Below, one piece after another: positions 17,664-26,189 of a stretch of 64,000 bases of DNA. Location: positions 1 through 64,000 of the forward strand of contig UQJP01000014.1 of the NCBI GenBank assembly GCA_900541415.1. The letters run 5' to 3'. Both the position numbers and the translations under genes were made by a program. Position 1 is the stretch's first letter. Every line of letters starts with the position of its first letter. The stretch comes from an uncultured Odoribacter sp. (GTDB lineage: Bacteria; Bacteroidota; Bacteroidia; Bacteroidales; Marinifilaceae). The notes under the pieces are model-generated. The model searched no databases and was not told where the DNA came from. It worked only from the letters and a program-made list of their open reading frames with translations.

Positions 17664-18773
17664 TTAATCGTAAGTGGGGGTTAATAGAACCACGTCCCAG
17701 TTTGCAACTTCCACAATAACGGCAATACATTTGGTGTCCGGCTGTTTCACCGTCTCTTCTTGAAAAGTCAGATCGACGGTATAAACTTTCCCGGCTTCAA
17801 AATGGGAGGTCGTCAATCCGGTGAAACCGCTTGTCTGGATATAGCCGAATGAGGTTGCATCATTATTGTCTGTTTTTGTAATTCGCGCTAAAATTTCCGG
17901 AATGGTTCCGCCGAAAACATGATAACAAAGGGTTTGTCCTGCTCCGGCTGTCGGTACGGCTTGTGCATCGTCAATTTCCAGAGATACCTGGTCGTAAGTG
18001 TCGCCACTGGTTGCTGAATTTTCGGCAAAAAATTCCTCATAGCTGTCAGTAACGCCGGCCAAGAGTTCTTGGCTGTCCGGAGTACCTTTGATCGGCACTT
18101 GTTTATAAAGGTTGGCAAGGGCTATTTGGGAAATCACCAGTTTCTTATATTCTGAGCCCAGGTCTGTACACTGAACGTTTCGGATTTCCAGGCGGGCAAC
18201 CAGCGGTTTCAGTTCAACGGTGGCTTTGAAATAGCTATGAGCTTCATCGTCCTTGTCTGTTTGGGGTACTAATTCAGCGCTCACGCCGTAAAGGGTCAGG
18301 TTATTGAGGTTAGCCGGACTTTCCTGGGCCAGTGTACGCGTGATGGCTTCCAGGGCTGCTTTGGTATTGGTTTGACCTTCCCCCACGCAATCTTCCAGAG
18401 TTGTACGTTCGATATTACCCACAACGATTACCTCCGTTACTTCGGCGGGAAGATTGTGGAAAGTCACGCCTGCTTCCGTTTTCAGCTCTGCAACATCGTT
18501 GAAGGCTTCCATATAGATCTCGCTTCCGTTTTGCCCTTTGAATTTAACCAAATCAGTACCGTTGCTGAACAATACATAGGCTTTTGACAAAGTCACGGGA
18601 GTTGTCGTGGTAATCGGAGCTCCTGTCGCCCTGCTACCCTGCGAGGTACCTCCCAGCGCGATCGTTATACTTTTAGGGGTATTGTCCCCGGTGGGGCTGG
18701 TTTCCTCCTTATTACAGGAAACCAATACTGCCAAGGCTGCAAGGGCCGTAAAAAGAATGTTTTTAGTCTTCAT
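17664..18773 (-). CDS. Major fimbrillin-family lipoprotein (FimA/Mfa1-like)
   Basis: 369 residues from ATG 18773; a longer reading with 27 extra residues lacks a signal peptide at its end, while MKTKNILFTALAALAVLVSC is a clear lipoprotein signal. The mature part starts CNKEETSPTGDNTPKSITIA and contains SQGSRATGAP, an Arg followed by a small residue like the site where an extracellular protease matures Porphyromonas fimbrillins before strand exchange. Beta-rich throughout; the last residues (IVEVANWDVVLLTPTYD) are the usual C-terminal strand. It is third in the operon, 19 bases after the DUF3868 gene, and is the likely shaft subunit. Confidence 0.85.
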   Translation of the reverse strand: MKTKNILFTALAALAVLVSCNKEETSPTGDNTPKSITIALGGTSQGSRATGAPITTTTPVTLSKAYVLFSNGTDLVKFKGQNGSEIYMEAFNDVAELKTEAGVTFHNLPAEVTEVIVVGNIERTTLEDCVGEGQTNTKAALEAITRTLAQESPANLNNLTLYGVSAELVPQTDKDDEAHSYFKATVELKPLVARLEIRNVQCTDLGSEYKKLVISQIALANLYKQVPIKGTPDSQELLAGVTDSYEEFFAENSATSGDTYDQVSLEIDDAQAVPTAGAGQTLCYHVFGGTIPEILARITKTDNNDATSFGYIQTSGFTGLTTSHFEAGKVYTVDLTFQEETVKQPDTKCIAVIVEVANWDVVLLTPTYD

Positions 18774-18792
18774 AAACTTAAATATTAAAAGG

Positions 18793-20061
18793 TTATTTGA
18801 TTTGTTCCAGATTTTGGCTCGCCTCGCTGTGTCCGGCTGCAAGGGCTTTTTCAAACCAGACGATAGCTTTCTCCTCGTCTTCGAGCATCATATAGCACAC
18901 TCCGATGGAATTCCAGGCGCGTTCGTCGGTTTCATATTTCAGCAATTCAGTCAGAGCCTCGGCATATTTTCCCGCGCGGATCGATTGATTCGCCGCTTGG
19001 ATGGCATCGGCGGCGGCATCACTCAACAGGTCGTAATATAGGGCAACACAGCAGGCACTGCGCAGTTTCGGGTAAAAGGTTTTCAGCATATCGCGGTAGG
19101 GCTTGCCTCCCGCCAGTTTTCGGAGAGCAGTTTTGCGGGCATCTCCCGTTTTGCGGTCGAGAATATCCAAAACTTCTTTTTTATACACCTTGTCGGATTC
19201 TGCCACCATGCGGCGCAGTCCATCCCAGTTTTCACCACCGTTGAACAGCCGTATGTCCTTATCCTCCAGTTCGGGCATTTGCTTTTGAAGGTAAGTTTTA
19301 AGTGCTTCGGCACGCCCTTTACCGAGGCGGTGGTTAAAAGCCGCATTGCCTTCGGGCGATGCGAATCCCGTGATCTCCACCCTGTTCAGGCGTACTTCTT
19401 TCCGGTTTTCGTTTTTATGGATGGAACGGGCAATCCGGTTCAGGGGGGCCTGATTCCCGTAACGGTCGGGATAGAGCGCAGTTTCCGACACCGGGAAAAA
19501 CAGGGCTATCCCGGTGCTATCGAAGTCCTGAAGTTTGCGGGTTTCCTTTACTTTGAATTTTGCCGGGTCGGCCACACATTCCGCGACGACGGGAACCGGA
19601 GGAACATAAACCGGGACATTGGCCAGCAGGGTTTCGTCGCCGTCATAACAGTCGCAGTTACATCCGATCATCCTGCGTTTCACATTCAGCGATGCCGTAC
19701 GCATCCATTTCCGGTAGGGGACGGTTGCGGCATAAAACAAGGTGTCGCCCTCCATAACCTGTCCGGCGGGCAGGGTCCACTCCTTGTTACCGTTGAGCGC
19801 AGCCTCCTGGCGTTCCCGCTTATAGCGGATTTTCCCGTACACCGCCGTTTCTTGCAGCCACAAGGTGTCGCTTTTGTGATACAGGTAGGGGGAAAGCACC
19901 AGCTTATAGCATTTTTTCAGGGTTTTAGAAGTTGTCCGGGCTTCAAACCGGATTTCTACGTTTTGTTTCACCCGTTCGACGGACTTACAGGTTATTTCCA
20001 TTTGGGCGGACAGGAAAACGGGTAGGATAAGCAGAAATATAAATGTGGCTATCTTTTTCAT
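18793..20061 (-). CDS. DUF3868 protein with OmpA-like domain and TPR tail
   Basis: 422 residues. Signal peptide KKIATFIFLLILPVFLSAQ. Residues about 20-160 fit DUF3868, with a CNCDCYDGDE cluster near residue 133. An OmpA-like region follows: VKETRKLQDFDSTGIALFFP near 170, then RVEITGFASPEGNAAFNHRL with the SPEGN signature and GRAEALKTYL. The C-terminal 90 residues form TPR-like helices (AWNSIGVCYMMLEDEEKAIV). The protein is probably periplasmic and peptidoglycan-linked, supporting fimbrial export or anchoring, as its counterparts in Bacteroidales fim loci. It is second in the operon, 10 bases after the DUF3575 gene. Confidence 0.85.
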   Translation of the reverse strand: MKKIATFIFLLILPVFLSAQMEITCKSVERVKQNVEIRFEARTTSKTLKKCYKLVLSPYLYHKSDTLWLQETAVYGKIRYKRERQEAALNGNKEWTLPAGQVMEGDTLFYAATVPYRKWMRTASLNVKRRMIGCNCDCYDGDETLLANVPVYVPPVPVVAECVADPAKFKVKETRKLQDFDSTGIALFFPVSETALYPDRYGNQAPLNRIARSIHKNENRKEVRLNRVEITGFASPEGNAAFNHRLGKGRAEALKTYLQKQMPELEDKDIRLFNGGENWDGLRRMVAESDKVYKKEVLDILDRKTGDARKTALRKLAGGKPYRDMLKTFYPKLRSACCVALYYDLLSDAAADAIQAANQSIRAGKYAEALTELLKYETDERAWNSIGVCYMMLEDEEKAIVWFEKALAAGHSEASQNLEQIK

Positions 20062-20071
20062 ATCTGTTGCT

Positions 20072-20647
20072 TTACTGAATCATATAAATAATGGATATTC
20101 CCGCCTGGGTAGGGCCGAAATAGTGCTTGTTCCCGCTGCCCTTGTATTTCCCGCAGGTGGTGCAGTTATACTTGTCGAACTCCGCATAAATGTAGCCCAA
20201 TCCCAGATTGGCTTCCACGTTCCAGCGCCTGCTCAAAATCCAGCTATAACCGTATGAAAACCCCAGTCCGGTGGCCCAGCCTTGATAACGGTGGTCTTGT
20301 GTGGATTTATCCTGAAAGGGAATCCGCACCCCGCTGATATTGTAAAAAGAGTAACCGGAATGAACTCCGAAGAAATGTCCCTGAAAACGCTCGCAAAGCC
20401 AGTAACGAAATTCCGGCATCACCAGCCAGTGCTTGATCTTCCGGTTTTTGGCCTCGTTCAATGTCCACGGATTATAGCCCCCGGTCAGGCCGAGTGTGGT
20501 GCGCTTGCCTGAGCCCAGTTCGATACTCAGGTTCGGGGTGGAACTCGCCCAGTAAAGAACGTTTGTTTTAATGCCGATCTTTTGGGCGTGTACTAAATCC
20601 CCACACCAGTACACAATAAGGAAAACGATAAATACGACCTTTTTCAT
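20072..20647 (-). CDS. DUF3575 outer-membrane protein of fimbrial locus
   Basis: 191 residues from ATG 20647; the open frame extends 87 bases upstream but the signal peptide KKVVFIVFLIVYWCGDLVHA starts at this Met. The mature part, KIGIKTNVLYWASSTPNLSI, then GLTGGYNPWTL, PEFRYWLCERFQGHFFGVHS and EANLGLGYIYAEFDKY, is a small outer-membrane beta-barrel of the DUF3575 family with a CTTCGK pair near the end. It is usually the first gene of Fim/Mfa loci in Bacteroidales and the gene order here fits that. The 630-base region upstream should contain the operon promoter. Confidence 0.85.
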   Translation of the reverse strand: MKKVVFIVFLIVYWCGDLVHAQKIGIKTNVLYWASSTPNLSIELGSGKRTTLGLTGGYNPWTLNEAKNRKIKHWLVMPEFRYWLCERFQGHFFGVHSGYSFYNISGVRIPFQDKSTQDHRYQGWATGLGFSYGYSWILSRRWNVEANLGLGYIYAEFDKYNCTTCGKYKGSGNKHYFGPTQAGISIIYMIQ

Positions 20648-21280
20648 ACTCTTCCGGAATGACTGAATTAAATTCTTCCAATTCTTGTAAAAACAGATAG
20701 AAAATAAATGTAATGCTGTCTCACATAGAAACATGTGTGTGTATATGTGTGTATGTGTATAGTTGTGTAAATTCTGCCAGGAGGCAGGAATTTGAAAAGA
20801 ATATCCAGGAGACAGACATTACATTTAATATTTAAAAGTTAAAAACTATTTTTTTCGTTACTTTGGCCGTAACCAATAAAAAGGATCATTTTATTTTTTA
20901 TATATAAAGTCATCTTTTCTAAAAGATGGCTTTTTTTCGTTTTATGCTATACATTCATTTTCAAAAATATAGCATATCCTATTTTTCCTTTTTCCATTAC
21001 TTTTCTTCACAAAAATAAACGATCGTTTAAATGAATGATAAACTAACTTATTTTCATTCGTTTTGCTTGCATAATCACACTGCAAATGTAAATACTTTTT
21101 TTTAATATCCAAAAAAAATTATTTTTATTTTAAATTTATATTTATTGTTGTAATTGTCATGATTAAAGGTGGTTAGATCTTTTTTTTATATTTATTATGG
21201 AAGTATGGTATAGGAAAAATAAAGATTTAATAGCCGTTTCGGTACATATAATCCTACTTATTCCCGTATTTGGGGAGGTT
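20648..21280. other. AT-rich region upstream of the fimbrial operon
   Basis: 633 bases with no credible gene. A TG-rich stretch (about 20730-20766) lies in the presumed fimbrial leader. At 20909-20937 is a factor-independent terminator pointing right. A perfect 14-bp palindrome, TAAACGATCGTTTA, occupies 21016-21029 and resembles operators of TetR-type regulators. A short ORF at 21197-21442 reads into the antisense of the transporter gene and is not credible. No -7/-33 pair at consensus spacing was found for the fimbrial operon; the nearest is TACATTTA on the minus strand at 20705-20712, one base off. Confidence 0.4.
20909..20937 (+). terminator. Orphan rightward terminator
   Basis: GTCATCTTTT pairs with AAAAGATGGC (one T-G wobble at the base) and is followed by seven T. 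No annotated gene reads into it from the left. It may end a small RNA starting near 20830-20870, or stop antisense transcription. Confidence 0.6.
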
Positions 21281-22351
21281 TTACGAATTGCTTTTTCCGG
21301 CAAGTGCGTCTGCCTGAAGTGGCAGGGGGACGGTTACTGCGGAATGCTCCGCTTTGCGTTTATAATGGCGGGCAATAAAGGAACAAACCACAAGCTGAAT
21401 CTGGTGGAAAATAATCAGCGGGAGCACCAGGCTTGCCGTTGAAGCGCCGATGCCTGCAAAAATCACCCTGGCCATAGGTAATCCGCTGGCCAGCGTTTTT
21501 TTCGAACCGCAAAATAAAATGGCAATCCGGTCTTCCTCCCTGAACTTTAAATATTTGGAAGAATAATAAGTAAACAGAAGCAGGATTGCCAAAATCACCA
21601 CATCGACGATCACAATCCCAAACAGAACCGTCAGGGATATATTTTCAAAATAATGATGTTGCATCGAATCGCTGAACGCCATATAAACCACCAGCAATAT
21701 CGTTCCGTTGTCCACGATATTGGCCAGCGTTTTTTGACGGTCGATCCAGGTGGCAATCCATTTCCGGGCGAAATGCCCTGCAACGAACGGCAGTAAGATC
21801 TGAAGCACGATTTCGGTGATGGTTTGCAGGTCGATTTCCGCATTCACCCCCGACGTTCCGGAGAAAAACAGATTCACCAGAAAGGGGGTAATAAAGATTC
21901 CCAGGAAATTCGACATCGAGGCGCTGCATACTGCTGCGGACACATTTCCTTTCGCAATGGAGGTAAAGGCGATAGACGACTGGACGGTGGACGGCAGGAA
22001 ACACAGGTATAAGACTCCGAAATAAAGCAATTCGTTTCCGCCCGTGAAAAGTGGTGAAAAAACAGGCTTTAACAGGAACCCGGTCAGCGGGAACACCACA
22101 AAAGTGGAAAAGAAAACCAGCAGGTGCAACCGCCAGTTGATTGCGCCCTGTATGATAGCCTGGCGGGAGAGTTTAGCTCCGTGGATAAAGAATAAAGCCG
22201 CCAGACTGACCTCGGTCAGCAGGTTGAAACCATCGTATAAAATCCCGCTTGCAGGCAGGGGAAACACAATCGACAGCAAGATAACAGCCGTCAGGGCAAG
22301 GAGAAAACCGTCTACAACTTGCCTGATCCAGTGGTCGGAAGAAATCATCAT
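21281..22351 (-). CDS. Bile acid:sodium symporter-like membrane protein (SBF-like, YfeH type)
   Basis: 356 residues with about ten hydrophobic helices. Conserved pieces are LAALFFIHGAKLSRQAIIQG, then LYLCFLPSTVQSSIAFTSIAKGN and the later FCGSKKTLASGLPMARVIF, which are signature segments of the SBF-like family related to the bile acid/sodium symporter and ArsB/ACR3 folds. Inner-membrane transporter; the substrate is not known for this branch and bile acids should not be assumed. It stands alone on the minus strand; its stop lies near the AT-rich fimbrial leader. Confidence 0.85.
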   Translation of the reverse strand: MMISSDHWIRQVVDGFLLALTAVILLSIVFPLPASGILYDGFNLLTEVSLAALFFIHGAKLSRQAIIQGAINWRLHLLVFFSTFVVFPLTGFLLKPVFSPLFTGGNELLYFGVLYLCFLPSTVQSSIAFTSIAKGNVSAAVCSASMSNFLGIFITPFLVNLFFSGTSGVNAEIDLQTITEIVLQILLPFVAGHFARKWIATWIDRQKTLANIVDNGTILLVVYMAFSDSMQHHYFENISLTVLFGIVIVDVVILAILLLFTYYSSKYLKFREEDRIAILFCGSKKTLASGLPMARVIFAGIGASTASLVLPLIIFHQIQLVVCSFIARHYKRKAEHSAVTVPLPLQADALAGKSNS

Positions 22352-22444
22352 CTTTTTTGCACTTATGGGAAAGGCAAAAATAATAAAATTTGCGCGGATA
22401 CTTGAACCCGGACTGTTTTTCGGGGAAAACCCGCGGAGAACTCC

Positions 22445-24286
22445 TTACGCCGTTTCTGTTTTCGGCTTCGTGTTACACAGGTCAGGTAGATAAGGCAACA
22501 ACAACGAAAACACGCTCCCTTTTCCATACGTGGATTCCACCTCGATTCTTCCGCCCAGCTTATCGGCGATAACCTGGCAAATGTTTAATCCTAAACCGGT
22601 ACCCTGCACAAAATTGTTCAATTTGGTGAAACGCTCGAAGATCAGCTGCAACTGTTCCTCCGGAATACCGCACCCCGTATCCGCCACACTGATCCGCACC
22701 ATCGAATAATCGATACCGATTCTCAGGGTGATGCTCCCGGTTTGGGTATTCTTAATAGCGTTCGACATAAAATTGAAAAACACCTGCATAATCTTGTTCC
22801 GGTCGGAGCGTAGCCATATTTCCTGTTCGGGATGCTCGTATTTTAATTCCACGCCCGGTTTCATTTTCAGGGAATGCACCTGTCTCACCTCTTCCCCCAA
22901 AGCACAGATTTCCACGTCCTCCAGTTCCGTATCCGTTTTGCCCGACTCAATCCGGGAAAGGTCCAGCACATCATTGATCAGTTGCAACAGGATGTTGCTG
23001 TTATGGCGGATAATGTCCATATACATTTCCTTATCCGCCACGTCGTCCGTTTGGGCAACCAGCTCGGAAAAACCGACAATCGCATTCAGCGGCGTACGGA
23101 TTTCGTGGCTCATATTGGCCAGAAACGCCGATTTCATCCGGTCGGCCTCCTCCGCCTTCTGTTTGGCGGCAAGCAACTCCTGTGTCCGTTTCATCCGGGG
23201 GGTAATGTCATGGATCAGCGCCAATACCTGATTCACCTCGAAGGGCATAATCCGTGCCTGGTAATAATGCCTGCCTTTCTGCGTGTCCAGATAATACTCG
23301 ATTTCCACCAGATCGCCCGAATTCAGGCAACGGCGGATGGCGCTGCAATACAGGTCGGAAACATCCGGGGCAAAAAACTTACGCCCGCTTTGGCCGATTA
23401 ACTCCTCTTCCGTGTGAAACAGCTTGATCCGTTCCGACTTTAATAAATCGCGGAACACAAACTGATCGTCGAAAATGAAAATAAAGTCCGGCAATACCTC
23501 CAAAATCTTCCGTTGCCGTTCCTCCTGATGCTTCAGGTCGGTGACATCCTGATTCATCCCTATCACCTGAATTACCTTATTTTTAGGGTCGTAATTTTTG
23601 ATTACAGCCGTATATTTCAGCCATTTCACCCGCTCGTCCGTAATCAGCCGGAACTCTTCGTCCATATACTCTTTCTTACCTTCCCGCAGGAGAATCCCCG
23701 CTTTCCTTACCCTTTCCAGATCGTCCGGATGCACCATCGAAATCATCCGTTTCATCGACTCTTCCAGAGAAAGCCCCTCCGGTAGTCCTAAATTTTCATA
23801 CCATTTCCGGCTGATCTCGCTTTTACCGCTGATCGGATTCCAGGAGTATATGCCAATGTTGGAATATTGAGAGATGTAACGGAAAATAGTTTCCTGCTCC
23901 TGTAATTTCATCTGAACGCTGGCATCGGTGATCGTTCCGGCGATAATATCCCCTTGTGGGGTTTTCACCCGGTCATAATAACATCGGTGATACCTGGCCG
24001 ATTCGCCCGAAAGAATCCGGTAAATCAACATCCCGCTGTTTTCCGGAGCCTGCCCGGACACCATCTTGCTGAAATCTTCCTGTTGCTCCGGATAAATCAT
24101 CTCTATATAAGCCGGAAAAAAATCCTGATCCTCGCCGGGCAAGGAAAATTGCTGTAAAAATTCAGGCTTCCCGAAAAATTTCGTCTGTCCGCTCACACAA
24201 CAATACTCCCAAAACAGCAAATTCTTCAATTCTGCGGCTTGCGATAAAAACACTTCGGTACACCCTTCATCCGGCTTCATATACAT
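22445..24286 (-). CDS. PAS-domain sensor histidine kinase
   Basis: 613 residues from ATG 24286 (a second ATG six bases on is equally possible). The first 25 residues of the longer open frame are hydrophobic but in poor context. Three PAS-like modules cover roughly residues 20-360: SNIGIYSWNPISGKSEISRK, then MDEEFRLITDERVKWLKYTA and IFIFDDQFVFRDLLKSERIK. HisKA has the H-box MSHEIRTPLNAIVGFSEL near residue 392. The ATPase domain follows, with MSNAIKNTQTGSI (N box), VADTGCGIPEEQLQLIFERF (G1/F) and GTGLGLNICQVIADKLGG (G2). No membrane helix and no receiver domain, so it is a soluble kinase; no response regulator lies nearby. Confidence 0.9.
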   Translation of the reverse strand: MYMKPDEGCTEVFLSQAAELKNLLFWEYCCVSGQTKFFGKPEFLQQFSLPGEDQDFFPAYIEMIYPEQQEDFSKMVSGQAPENSGMLIYRILSGESARYHRCYYDRVKTPQGDIIAGTITDASVQMKLQEQETIFRYISQYSNIGIYSWNPISGKSEISRKWYENLGLPEGLSLEESMKRMISMVHPDDLERVRKAGILLREGKKEYMDEEFRLITDERVKWLKYTAVIKNYDPKNKVIQVIGMNQDVTDLKHQEERQRKILEVLPDFIFIFDDQFVFRDLLKSERIKLFHTEEELIGQSGRKFFAPDVSDLYCSAIRRCLNSGDLVEIEYYLDTQKGRHYYQARIMPFEVNQVLALIHDITPRMKRTQELLAAKQKAEEADRMKSAFLANMSHEIRTPLNAIVGFSELVAQTDDVADKEMYMDIIRHNSNILLQLINDVLDLSRIESGKTDTELEDVEICALGEEVRQVHSLKMKPGVELKYEHPEQEIWLRSDRNKIMQVFFNFMSNAIKNTQTGSITLRIGIDYSMVRISVADTGCGIPEEQLQLIFERFTKLNNFVQGTGLGLNICQVIADKLGGRIEVESTYGKGSVFSLLLPYLPDLCNTKPKTETA

Positions 24287-24486
24287 ACGCTTTAAATAAT
24301 GTACATAGATAATAAAAAGAAATGAAAAATAAGGGCAAAAACAATTATATTTGACAAACACATCCGATGGGTTAGCCTTTCCCTTGCGTTCCCTTCGTTC
24401 CCTTTATATCATCCGGATAAAAGCCGGGAGCGGGAGATGGCGGGCAGAGAAAGACACAGCCCCTTAAAAGACAAAACTTTTCGAAA

Positions 24487-25200
24487 ATGCCCCTTTGGAA
24501 TCCTTGGCATGGTTGCCACAAACTCAGTGCAGGCTGCGCCAATTGCTACGTTTACCGGACAGACGGAAAACATGGCATTGATAGCTCTGTGGTTGTGAAA
24601 ACCAAAAATTTCGGACTGCCTGTGCGGAAAAAGCGGAACGGCGACTATAAGATTGAATCGGGAGAGATCGTATATACCTGTTTTTCTTCCGATTTCTTCG
24701 TTGAGGAAGCAGACGAGTGGAGGGAAGAAGCCTGGGAGATGATCCGCAGCCGTCCCGACCTGCATTTCTGGATGATTACCAAACGCATCCACCGCTTACA
24801 GGCCGTAGTGCCGGAAGATTGGGGAGAGGGATACGGCAATGTCACGATTTGCTGCACGATGGAAAATCAGGATCGGGCGGACTATCGCCTGCCGATTTAC
24901 CGGGATGCCCCCATCCGGCATAAAATCATTGTATGCGAGCCTTTGTTGAGTGGCATCGACCTTTCTTCCTATTTAGGCAATTGGGTGGAACAGGTCATCG
25001 TGGGGGGAGAATCCGGCAATGAAGCCCGGACATGCCATTACGACTGGGTGCTCGATATTCGCCGCCAATGCGTGGAACACGGCATCTCTTTCCGTTTCCG
25101 GCAAACCGGGGCACGCCTGCTGAAAGACGGACAACTCTACCGCATCCGCCGCCAGTTCCAGCACTCACAGGCGCGGAAAGCCGGGATCGACTATTTATAA
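24487..25200 (+). CDS. DUF5131 (phage Gp37/Gp68-type) protein
   Basis: 237 residues. The opening WNPWHGCHKLSAGCANCYVY has three Cys spaced C-x6-C-x2-C, typical of DUF5131 proteins and reminiscent of a radical-SAM-like cluster site. Further conserved parts are FFVEEADEWREEAWEMI, FWMITKRIHRL, TICCTMENQDRADYRLPIYR and VIVGGESGNEARTCHYDWV. Members occur in phages and bacterial genomes; the activity is unproven. A TATATTTG box at 24346-24353 could serve as its promoter. The 3' end of this gene (25174-25194) is nearly duplicated at 26617-26637, suggesting that something inserted at its end. Confidence 0.85.
   Translation: MPLWNPWHGCHKLSAGCANCYVYRTDGKHGIDSSVVVKTKNFGLPVRKKRNGDYKIESGEIVYTCFSSDFFVEEADEWREEAWEMIRSRPDLHFWMITKRIHRLQAVVPEDWGEGYGNVTICCTMENQDRADYRLPIYRDAPIRHKIIVCEPLLSGIDLSSYLGNWVEQVIVGGESGNEARTCHYDWVLDIRRQCVEHGISFRFRQTGARLLKDGQLYRIRRQFQHSQARKAGIDYL
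25174..25194 (+). repeat. Left copy of 21-bp direct repeat (possible attL)
   Basis: The last codons of the DUF5131 gene hold a 21-base sequence (CGGAAAGCCGGGATCG then ACTAT) found again at 26617-26637 with one difference. The two copies bound a strikingly AT-rich 1.44-kb stretch between GC-richer genes. This is how an integration at the 3' end of a gene looks, but no recombinase is present. Confidence 0.5.
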
Positions 25201-25337
25201 TAAGGGGCTGGCTTATAAATCTCTGGTCGTATTTAAACCACCAAAATGATTTTCGATAGAAAATTTACGGGGAAGCAGCCTGAAATTAGAAAGATGCTTA
25301 AAAGGTATATTGTACCAATAGGAATAATTCCTTATAT

Positions 25338-25369
25338 TTTGTAAAGTTTAAAAGAGTTTTCTACTTTTG
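25338..25369 (+). promoter_or_regulatory. Consensus Bacteroidetes promoter without a downstream gene
   Basis: TTTG at 25338-25341 and TACTTTTG at 25362-25369 are separated by 20 bases, the best match to the Bacteroidetes -33/-7 consensus in the window. It points right, with transcription expected from about 25376. No ORF of note starts before 26190, so the transcript begins with an 800-base leader or is a noncoding RNA. A 5-bp inverted repeat GCATA/TATGC at 25378-25392 sits at the expected start. Confidence 0.6.
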
Positions 25370-25492
25370 TAGTCAGTGCATAGAATATATGCTTGTTCAA
25401 AATTGTGTTACTTTTAAATGATCTGCAAACAGGAAAAGAAAAGATAATAATATATAAGAATAAAAAGTGAAAACTTTTTGTCCTAAAGTCTT

Positions 25493-25615
25493 GTACTGAA
25501 AAATCGCCAAATTTTTAATCACTAAGACAATAGACAAAATAGTTTCATTCCGTTTAGGCGTGGACTATGGATTCTATTGAGTAAGTGATAAGGTGTTTGG
25601 CGATACCTTCAGTAC
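25493..25615. repeat. 123-bp element with about 31-bp imperfect terminal inverted repeats
   Basis: The left arm (25493-25523) begins GTACTGAA, then ATCGCCAAA and ends ATCACT. The right arm (25584-25615) read in reverse complement begins GTACTGAA, then ATCGCCAAA and ends ATCACT, with a one-base length difference and a few mismatches between the blocks. The arms enclose 60 bases. It could be a MITE, the two ends of a deleted insertion sequence, or a long RNA hairpin driven by the promoter at 25338. The rest of 25201-25708 is AT-rich and I see no gene in it. Confidence 0.6.
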
Positions 25616-25708
25616 TATGATGTAGACGAAGTAATTCGCGCCTATTTATGTACTCTAAAATCAATAAATTCGCCATGTATAAAATAAGATATTTAAAATC
25701 AGTTTTTT

Positions 25709-25948
25709 TTATTCTTCCATCGGAAAGGGATTTTCAGGCAAGAGATCCCATATTTTACAACCGAATACAACAGCTAAAGCGTTTATGTGATCCAAATTGA
25801 ATGCATCATCACTATTAGGATTTTCTCTATTTGCAACGAATGTCCGTGAAAGATTGATTATATCTCCTAAATATTGATGACTCCAACCTCTCGCTAAACG
25901 ATATTCCTTAACCTTTTGACTTACATATAATTCTATTTTTGACTTCAT
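25709..25948 (-). CDS. XRE-family helix-turn-helix regulator
   Basis: 79 residues. The HTH runs from about residue 10 to 65: VKEYRLARGWSHQYLGDIIN, then SRTFVANRENPNSDDAFNLD and INALAVVFGCKIWDLLPE. It is a lone Cro/CI-type domain with no second domain. Three palindromic sites lie upstream of its start (25958-26062), consistent with autoregulation and with control of the divergent ATPase gene at 26190. It lies within the AT-rich stretch bounded by direct repeats, so it may be a regulator of a small mobile or remnant element. Confidence 0.85.
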   Translation of the reverse strand: MKSKIELYVSQKVKEYRLARGWSHQYLGDIINLSRTFVANRENPNSDDAFNLDHINALAVVFGCKIWDLLPENPFPMEE

Positions 25949-25957
25949 GACAAAATA

Positions 25958-26062
25958 TTATTTGTAAATAAAGGTTTTTTTTGATGGTTGGAACTACACT
26001 CATGAGTGTAATGATGCATGGATTAAAAATGATAATGTCAAAATATTATTGACAAATAATAT
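25958..26062. promoter_or_regulatory. Operator-like palindromes between divergent XRE and RsbW-like genes
   Basis: Three dyads occur in 105 bases. TTATTTGTAAATAA at 25958-25971 is a 14-bp palindrome 10 bases from the XRE start. TACACTCATGAGTGTA at 25995-26010 is a perfect 16-bp palindrome. ATATTATT-GACA-AATAATAT at 26043-26062 is a perfect 8-4-8 inverted repeat. The first and third are preceded by the same CAAAATATTATT. Binding by the adjacent XRE protein is the simplest reading. Confidence 0.6.
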
Positions 26063-26189
26063 GATTAGGTTATACTGTTTTATGAAACATTAGTTCCCGA
26101 AAAATGTCTGAGTAATGAAAAGAAATTGAAAGACCTTGGCAAATTTCCGGACAACTTTAAGGTAACTTTATTTAATACCAACATACCAA

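Noticed and set aside
20730..20766. Slipped-strand (TG)n phase-variation tract in the fimbrial leader
   Set aside because: The run is interrupted (TGTGTGTGTATATGTGTG...) and not at a recognisable promoter, so length variation is not a convincing mechanism.
21281..22351. Bile-acid importer
   Set aside because: The SBF-like branch seen here is named for fold; the known bile-acid-binding residues cannot be confirmed, so no substrate is claimed.
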